Below, in pieces: positions 6,893 through 11,212 of a stretch of DNA of 11,212 nucleotides (position 1 is its first letter; each line of letters opens with the position of its first letter). The DNA is taken from contig JAUYPN010000043.1 of assembly GCA_030695725.1 (NCBI GenBank), positions 1 through 11,212 of the forward strand, given 5' to 3'. A model generated the notes under the pieces. It searched no databases and was not told the DNA's origin. It was given only the letters and a program-made list of their open reading frames with translations. The position numbers and the translations under genes were made by a program. This DNA comes from Candidatus Omnitrophota bacterium. Lineage in GTDB: Bacteria; Omnitrophota; Gorgyraeia; 2-01-FULL-45-10.

Positions 6893-9148
6893 ATGAAACG
6901 TATACTGATCTTCACAATGATAATATTATCAATATCGTTTATGGCCGTGGACTATGCATATTCAGCCATGGACGACAAGAGCGATCGTCTATCTAATGAC
7001 CAGGCAGGCATATTCTCACCCGGATATATCAACGCCACCAAGCAGAAGACGGACTCGATAATAAACCAGCTGAGTAAGCCTGGGAACTCTATTGAAAATA
7101 CGACCGAGTACGCGAAAGATGAGCTAGGCGACAATGTGAAAGAGGATGCCCTCGATAAGCCGGTCCCTGAGCTGAAGAAGAAGACGGGCGGCTCCAACGA
7201 AAATCCTAAAGCTGCGGCGCAGTTCAGCGAAAACGTTATTGAAGTTGCTATGAACACAGTCAACAGCGACATAAAGATCGGCACAGGCGATTCCAAGGCT
7301 TACGATGCAAGCGGCCGCATGATATCGGAGGTCATAGAAGGGAAAAGGTGTGTATATGCCGGATTCGACGATATAGGAAAAGCGACTATTCAGGATGCTA
7401 TAAGCATTGCTCAATCGGGTGATTCAGTTATCGTTAAAACAGGAACATATGATTTATCTTATACCATTGGTTATCGTCAGGAACGAAAGCTGGACTCAAA
7501 GACCGGCCGGTGGGTTCTTACCGGGGTTCTTATTGCGTATAATGATTACACCAGACCGCAGTCTCTAACGTTAAAAGATGGTGTCAGCCTGTATGGAGGA
7601 TATAACGAAAGCGGCGCGCGCGATATCAGCGGAACGCCTACTATCATTAGCGGCGGATTGGGAATAAAAGGCTCTAATATAAGTAAATATACTGAGATAA
7701 ACGGATTCACGATAAAATCGCAGTCGAACGGCAGCTTTACTGGAGCTATCTCGATCAGCAACTCATCCAATGTTACGATAGCCAATAATAATTTTGAGGC
7801 TTTATCCGGTAGTTTATATGAAGGAAGAGGCGTATCTGCAACTTCTTCATCTCTGGCGGTTAAGAATAATGTGTTTAACGTCATTCTTGGATTATATGTA
7901 TTAAATAGTTCAGTCGTTTCCGCCGCGAATAATCAATTCAATGGCGAGTCTGGAATATATGCCTCAGACTCAAAAGTTTCCTCCGAATACAATAATTTTA
8001 ACACAAAACTTAACGGTATAACAATACTAATGAGCGATTCAGATTACTCCTATACACGCGGATATGGAATTTATTCTTTTCAGGATTATTTTAAGGCGAA
8101 TCCCCATGATTGGGATTTCGATAACAACTTGTCGTATGTAGAAAATACCCTTCAGATGGGTATCCGATTTGGAGAGGATAGCGGGGCGGGCAAATGGCAG
8201 GATAGCGCTTACGCTCGCACATACGCGCTCTCACCTAAATTTACTTCGGATATCGTGCAAGCGGCTACCAGCCCATTCAATTATAACAGGACGATCGAAT
8301 ACGAAACATCGAAGACTTTATTGTTTAATGCTTCAACCGGCACAAAAGAGGTTGAAGCCAATGTCCTTGCTTCCATATTTAAAGGGCTTTTAAATAGCCG
8401 GAATAACTTCTCGGAAGGTCAGCAGGGGATGATCGACAAAGCAGCCCTTGACCTTATTGTCGGCAATGCCGTAAAGGGAAGCGCGATAGCGCCTGCTATA
8501 GATGGTACGATTATGCACAATCCGGCTGAGATGGAGATAGCCGTAATGTTGGCAAGTATATTAAAAAATCCAACAGAAGACCAGAAGATGATATTAGACG
8601 CCGTAACGAGTTTATTAAACGAAGTCAATAAGCAGTCAGACGGGTCAGAATCGCCTGAGCTCAAGAAGGCTCAAGACGATCTCCTTCAGGTGGCGGCCGC
8701 AGTACTGATAGCCCAGGCGATCCCGGACCTATTAAAGGAAGGCGACGTAGCAAACATTAAGAATATCTTCTCGGAACTCAATAATTCAAAAGGTAAGATA
8801 ATCCTGGATTATCAAGGATCAACCAAGCCGTATTATGACGAATTAGTCAAGGAGCTCTCAAAGAACATGTCTATCTTACAGCTTAAGAATATACTCTCCA
8901 ATAATATGACCGATGAGGAGCTGGCCAAGCTGCCCCGTAACGAGATAGACAAGATCTTTGAGAAACTTAAGCAGGCCAAAGACAAGAGCTTCGAGGCAGA
9001 ATATCTGCTACAGCAGGAAGCTAAATACCGTAAAGCCTACATAGACCCCAATAAGAAGGTATTGGAGGAGAATATGAAGGCGATGATGAGAGACTTTACC
9101 CAGAGGCTGTCGAAAACGTTGGAGGGGGCTGGCAGCGCAAAGAAGTAA
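6893..9148 (+). CDS. Exported parallel beta-helix protein under c-di-GMP riboswitch control
   Basis: The 751-residue product starts with a signal peptide (KR, hydrophobic core to about 19, likely cleavage near AYS/A at 24-25). Residues 26-150 look polar and low in order. From about 155 to 400 there is a right-handed parallel beta-helix of the pectate-lyase-like superfamily. It opens with TIQDAISIAQSGDSVIVKTGTY, the usual start of such domains, followed by LYGGYNESGARDISGTPTII. Repeated coils carry Asn-Asn-x-Phe-type turns at 299-301, 325-328, 346-349 and 367-369, spaced 20-27 residues. Residues about 470-751 are predicted mostly alpha-helical, rich in Lys, Glu and Leu, with no further membrane segment. 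I see no catalytic residues that assign an enzyme activity, so carbohydrate binding or lysis, adhesion and a structural role all remain open. The upstream c-di-GMP riboswitch suggests a surface or biofilm role. The 3' end overlaps the convergent gene by 53 bp. Confidence 0.85.
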   Translation: MKRILIFTMIILSISFMAVDYAYSAMDDKSDRLSNDQAGIFSPGYINATKQKTDSIINQLSKPGNSIENTTEYAKDELGDNVKEDALDKPVPELKKKTGGSNENPKAAAQFSENVIEVAMNTVNSDIKIGTGDSKAYDASGRMISEVIEGKRCVYAGFDDIGKATIQDAISIAQSGDSVIVKTGTYDLSYTIGYRQERKLDSKTGRWVLTGVLIAYNDYTRPQSLTLKDGVSLYGGYNESGARDISGTPTIISGGLGIKGSNISKYTEINGFTIKSQSNGSFTGAISISNSSNVTIANNNFEALSGSLYEGRGVSATSSSLAVKNNVFNVILGLYVLNSSVVSAANNQFNGESGIYASDSKVSSEYNNFNTKLNGITILMSDSDYSYTRGYGIYSFQDYFKANPHDWDFDNNLSYVENTLQMGIRFGEDSGAGKWQDSAYARTYALSPKFTSDIVQAATSPFNYNRTIEYETSKTLLFNASTGTKEVEANVLASIFKGLLNSRNNFSEGQQGMIDKAALDLIVGNAVKGSAIAPAIDGTIMHNPAEMEIAVMLASILKNPTEDQKMILDAVTSLLNEVNKQSDGSESPELKKAQDDLLQVAAAVLIAQAIPDLLKEGDVANIKNIFSELNNSKGKIILDYQGSTKPYYDELVKELSKNMSILQLKNILSNNMTDEELAKLPRNEIDKIFEKLKQAKDKSFEAEYLLQQEAKYRKAYIDPNKKVLEENMKAMMRDFTQRLSKTLEGAGSAKK

Positions 9149-10763
9149 AGACCGTTATCCTGTCGCGTCCCGCGTTCTTAGACCCGTAAAGGGCAGAATC
9201 CGCCGCTTTTATAAAAGACGTATGATCCGGTGAGACCATATCCTCTATGGTAACGATCCCGGCGCTCATGGTGACCCTGATGCTATCCCCTTTATCGGTT
9301 TTGAATTCCATATGACTTATGAGGCTGCGCAGCCTTTCCGCGTATTTTATGGCATGGTCGCGCTTCATGCCGGGGATTATTATGCAGAATTCCTCTCCGC
9401 CGTAGCGCGCGATAATATTATTCTTTCTTGAATGATCCCTGAGGCTCTTTGCGATCGCTTTCAGTACGATGTTGCCGAATTCATGGCCGTACGTATCATT
9501 TATCTTTTTGAAATGATCGATATCGTATATCACCAGCGCGAGATTTTTGCGGATGTGAGAAGCGCTCTTCAATTCTCTCTTCAATTGCAATTCGAAATAC
9601 CTGTGCAGATACAGCCCCGTGAGGCCGTCCGTTACGGCTTCTTTGCGCAAAACCATATTTTCAACGATGAGTACCACGTATCTGGCCCCGTGAAGCAATA
9701 CGGTGGACGCTACCATAAGCAATATTGGGCCGATCGGGTCTATTATTATTCCTTTTAGGAACAAAACCAGCCCCAATGACAGCAGTATCAGTATCTCGCA
9801 TGCTGTTAACGCTATGCCTGAAAGTATCGATAATCTTAAACTGCCGAAGACCGCTATAAGGACGAAGATAAAGAGAATTATCGAATTCACTTCATGGCTG
9901 GCGTACCGGAAGAAAGACCTGTTTATGTACGTCAGCGTCTCATTAATGTCTATCACCGTGCCGGGCATTATCCCGAGCGGCGTATGGTATGTATCATGGA
10001 AGGATTCGGAAGTGACGCCGAAAAATACCAGTTTATTTTTTAATGTTGATAGATCCGCCGCGCCTTTCAGGACTTTCCATGCGGGGATGGAATTAAATTT
10101 ATCAAGGGAGCCAAAAAATTTTATGTAAGTGGCGCCATCCTTTGAGAGGGGCACGGATACACCTATGCTGGCCGGCGTGTTGTTCGTTACGCCTCCTGCC
10201 ACTTTTAAAGATAGGGAATAGTCTATGATGCCGCCCGACTGGGAAAGAAAATACGGCCTCATCCTCCTTATGGTGTTGTCAATATCTCTGGGCTTATTGA
10301 CGAACCCAAAATCCTTAAGACTGAGAGCCAGCGCTTCGTCCGGGACCACGTACTTACCGTCGCTGCCGAAAAAGGCCGCCGCATAGACATTCCCGCCGCT
10401 CTTTAGAGAATTCATTAGAACAGAATCCTCCTTCGGATCCACGCTTTTTCCCGCGAATACGAGATCGACACAGATGGCGGCCGGGCCGTTGGCGGAGATT
10501 TTATTAATGATATCCGCTATCGTGCTTCTCGGCCACGGCCAACGAATATTTACCTCTCTTAATGAGCTGTCGTCCACGGAGACCAGGACTATATCCTGTC
10601 CGGTCTTCGGCAGGGGATTGAATTTGGAGCTCAAGTAGAAGAATGAATCGATGATCTTAAGGCTGGCTATCTGTACGGGATTTAAGGTGGAGATCCATAG
10701 CGTATAGACCACGCAAAGGATCACGCTGATACTTAAGATACGGAAAGTATTGTTTTTCAGCAT
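9096..10763 (-). CDS. CHASE2-GGDEF diguanylate cyclase
   Basis: The 555-residue protein has one N-terminal membrane helix (about 8-25) and an extracytoplasmic CHASE2 sensor (about 35-290). CHASE2 motifs include WPWPRS (75-80), ICVDLVF (97-103) and FHDTYHTPLGIMPGTVIDI (255-273). Three membrane helices follow (about 292-365), then a GGDEF domain. The domain has TDGLTGLY, DIDHFKKINDTYGHEFGN (Asp414) and a canonical ARYGGEEF (GGEEF 455-459), so it should make cyclic-di-GMP from GTP. The inhibitory RxxD site reads RKNN (446-449), so feedback inhibition may be weak. I chose the ATG at 10763 over the in-frame ATG at 10802: it is followed directly by the membrane helix and sits just after a strong promoter, which would otherwise lie inside the coding region. 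The last 16 codons after DRITVF are antisense to the end of the beta-helix gene. Confidence 0.92.
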   Translation of the reverse strand: MLKNNTFRILSISVILCVVYTLWISTLNPVQIASLKIIDSFFYLSSKFNPLPKTGQDIVLVSVDDSSLREVNIRWPWPRSTIADIINKISANGPAAICVDLVFAGKSVDPKEDSVLMNSLKSGGNVYAAAFFGSDGKYVVPDEALALSLKDFGFVNKPRDIDNTIRRMRPYFLSQSGGIIDYSLSLKVAGGVTNNTPASIGVSVPLSKDGATYIKFFGSLDKFNSIPAWKVLKGAADLSTLKNKLVFFGVTSESFHDTYHTPLGIMPGTVIDINETLTYINRSFFRYASHEVNSIILFIFVLIAVFGSLRLSILSGIALTACEILILLSLGLVLFLKGIIIDPIGPILLMVASTVLLHGARYVVLIVENMVLRKEAVTDGLTGLYLHRYFELQLKRELKSASHIRKNLALVIYDIDHFKKINDTYGHEFGNIVLKAIAKSLRDHSRKNNIIARYGGEEFCIIIPGMKRDHAIKYAERLRSLISHMEFKTDKGDSIRVTMSAGIVTIEDMVSPDHTSFIKAADSALYGSKNAGRDRITVFTSLRCQPPPTFSTASG

Positions 10764-10769
10764 TCGGCA

Positions 10770-10798
10770 ATTATAGCATAAAATTTTCTTTACACCAA
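10770..10798 (-). promoter_or_regulatory. Promoter of the CHASE2-GGDEF gene (leaderless arrangement)
   Basis: Read on the minus strand, TTGGTG (10798-10793) and a perfect TATAAT (10775-10770) are separated by 17 nt. Only 6 nt lie between the -10 box and the ATG at 10763, so transcription would start at or next to the start codon. No Shine-Dalgarno sequence is possible for that start. The -35 overlaps the -35 of the divergent promoter by 2 bp. Confidence 0.7.
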
Positions 10799-10817
10799 CC
10801 ATTCGTTATGTTATAGT
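10789..10817 (+). promoter_or_regulatory. Promoter of the small coiled-coil gene (leaderless arrangement)
   Basis: TTTACA (10789-10794) and TATAGT (10812-10817) are separated by 17 nt. The GTG start at 10825 is 7 nt after the -10 box, so the transcript would begin at about the start codon. It faces away from the CHASE2-GGDEF promoter and shares bases with its -35, so the two promoters probably exclude one another on the same DNA molecule. Confidence 0.68.
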
Positions 10818-10824
10818 CGCATCT

Positions 10825-11154
10825 GTGAAGAACGCTAAAAAGAACGAGACGAGCAATAACGATCTGATAGTCGAAATCGAGAAGAAATTCGAGCGTCATA
10901 CTAATATATTGATGGAACAGATGAAGCACGAGGTTAAAACCGTAGCAGAAGGCCATAGCATCTTAGTTAAAAAGCTAGATAAGGTAGAATCTGAGATAGG
11001 TGAAATAAAAAAAGATGTGCAGGAATTAAAACAAGACATGCGCGAAGTAAAGTCAGAGCTTAATTCCGTTAAAATGATAGTAGTGAGTATTAGTCACGAA
11101 ACAAATGATCATGAAAAGCGCATTAAAAAGGTTGAAGAGAAGGTTTTTGTTTAG
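10825..11154 (+). CDS. Small coiled-coil protein of unknown function
   Basis: The 109-residue product starts with GTG and has no signal peptide or membrane segment. From about residue 14 it is almost continuously heptad-patterned and charged, with hydrophobic residues recurring every 3-4 positions (for example LVKKLDKVESEIGEIKKDVQ, then LKQDMREVKSELNSV, and a final EKRIKKVEEKV). It should form a long, probably oligomeric coiled coil. I do not recognise a named family. The GTG start fits the promoter position; the internal ATGs at residues 30 and 34 lack a Shine-Dalgarno sequence too and would remove the polar N-terminus. It is divergent from the CHASE2-GGDEF gene, so co-regulation is possible. 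No clear terminator follows. Confidence 0.72.
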   Translation: MKNAKKNETSNNDLIVEIEKKFERHTNILMEQMKHEVKTVAEGHSILVKKLDKVESEIGEIKKDVQELKQDMREVKSELNSVKMIVVSISHETNDHEKRIKKVEEKVFV

Positions 11155-11171
11155 TATTTAAAATAGTAAAA

Positions 11172-11187
11172 ATGGGGTCAGTCCCAT
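11172..11187. repeat. Short REP-like palindrome at the window edge
   Basis: ATGGG (11172-11176) and CCCAT (11183-11187) form an imperfect palindrome around GTCAGT. The GGGGTCAGTCCC core resembles short palindromes that I recall flanking REP-associated (Y1-type) transposase genes in many genomes. Only one copy is seen and the window ends 25 bp later, so a transposase or partner repeat may lie just outside. It could also be incidental. Confidence 0.35.
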
Positions 11188-11212
11188 CCAGCACGGAAAG
11201 CGACTTGTTGGG

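Noticed and set aside
9432..10128. Plus-strand open frames opposite the CHASE2-GGDEF gene.
   Set aside because: The minus-strand protein has canonical CHASE2 and GGDEF motifs throughout this stretch, so the opposite frames are not independent genes.
10764..10802. Upstream in-frame ATG at 10802 as the start of the CHASE2-GGDEF protein.
   Set aside because: It would place the perfect -10 box inside the coding sequence, lacks a Shine-Dalgarno sequence, and adds a polar, Cys-containing stretch before the membrane helix that looks non-native.

Overview
The window looks like chromosomal DNA from an uncultured or poorly studied Gram-negative-type bacterium. GC content appears moderate, ATA is used heavily for isoleucine, and genes are tightly packed. 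The style (fused SecDF downstream of tgt-yajC, CHASE2-GGDEF protein, small coiled-coil protein) reminds me of Omnitrophota-like assemblies, but that placement is inference; no rRNA or other phylogenetic marker is present.

Region 1 (1-6540, + strand) is a run of six tightly spaced genes: the 3' end of tgt, yajC, a fused secDF, a cation diffusion facilitator transporter, recJ, and a membrane-bound HAMP-GGDEF protein. Gaps are 1 to 13 nt, so they probably form one operon whose promoter lies upstream of the window. tgt-yajC-secDF is a classic housekeeping order (tRNA queuosine modification plus the Sec accessory motor). The GGDEF protein has a GGDDF signature and no recognisable I-site arginine.

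Region 2 (6541-6892) has no protein gene but is dense in regulation. It holds a good sigma70-like promoter and a class I cyclic-di-GMP (GEMM-I) riboswitch with a GAAA tetraloop and an exact 11-nt tetraloop receptor. An intrinsic terminator follows, then two further hairpins and a strong Shine-Dalgarno sequence.

Region 3 (6893-9148, + strand) is the gene under riboswitch control. It encodes a 751-residue predicted exported protein with a parallel beta-helix (pectate-lyase-like fold) in the middle and a long alpha-helical C-terminal part.

Region 4 (10763-9096, - strand) is a CHASE2-GGDEF diguanylate cyclase, convergent with the beta-helix gene and overlapping its 3' end by 53 bp. Its promoter overlaps a divergent one for a 109-residue coiled-coil protein (10825-11154, + strand). 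Both promoters are placed so that the transcripts would be leaderless. A short palindrome near the right edge resembles REP-type sequences.

Taken together, 5230-10763 reads as a local c-di-GMP module: two GGDEF proteins flank a c-di-GMP riboswitch that controls an exported beta-helix protein, probably a surface or matrix-related function. The grouping is seen in the sequence; the circuit logic is inference.
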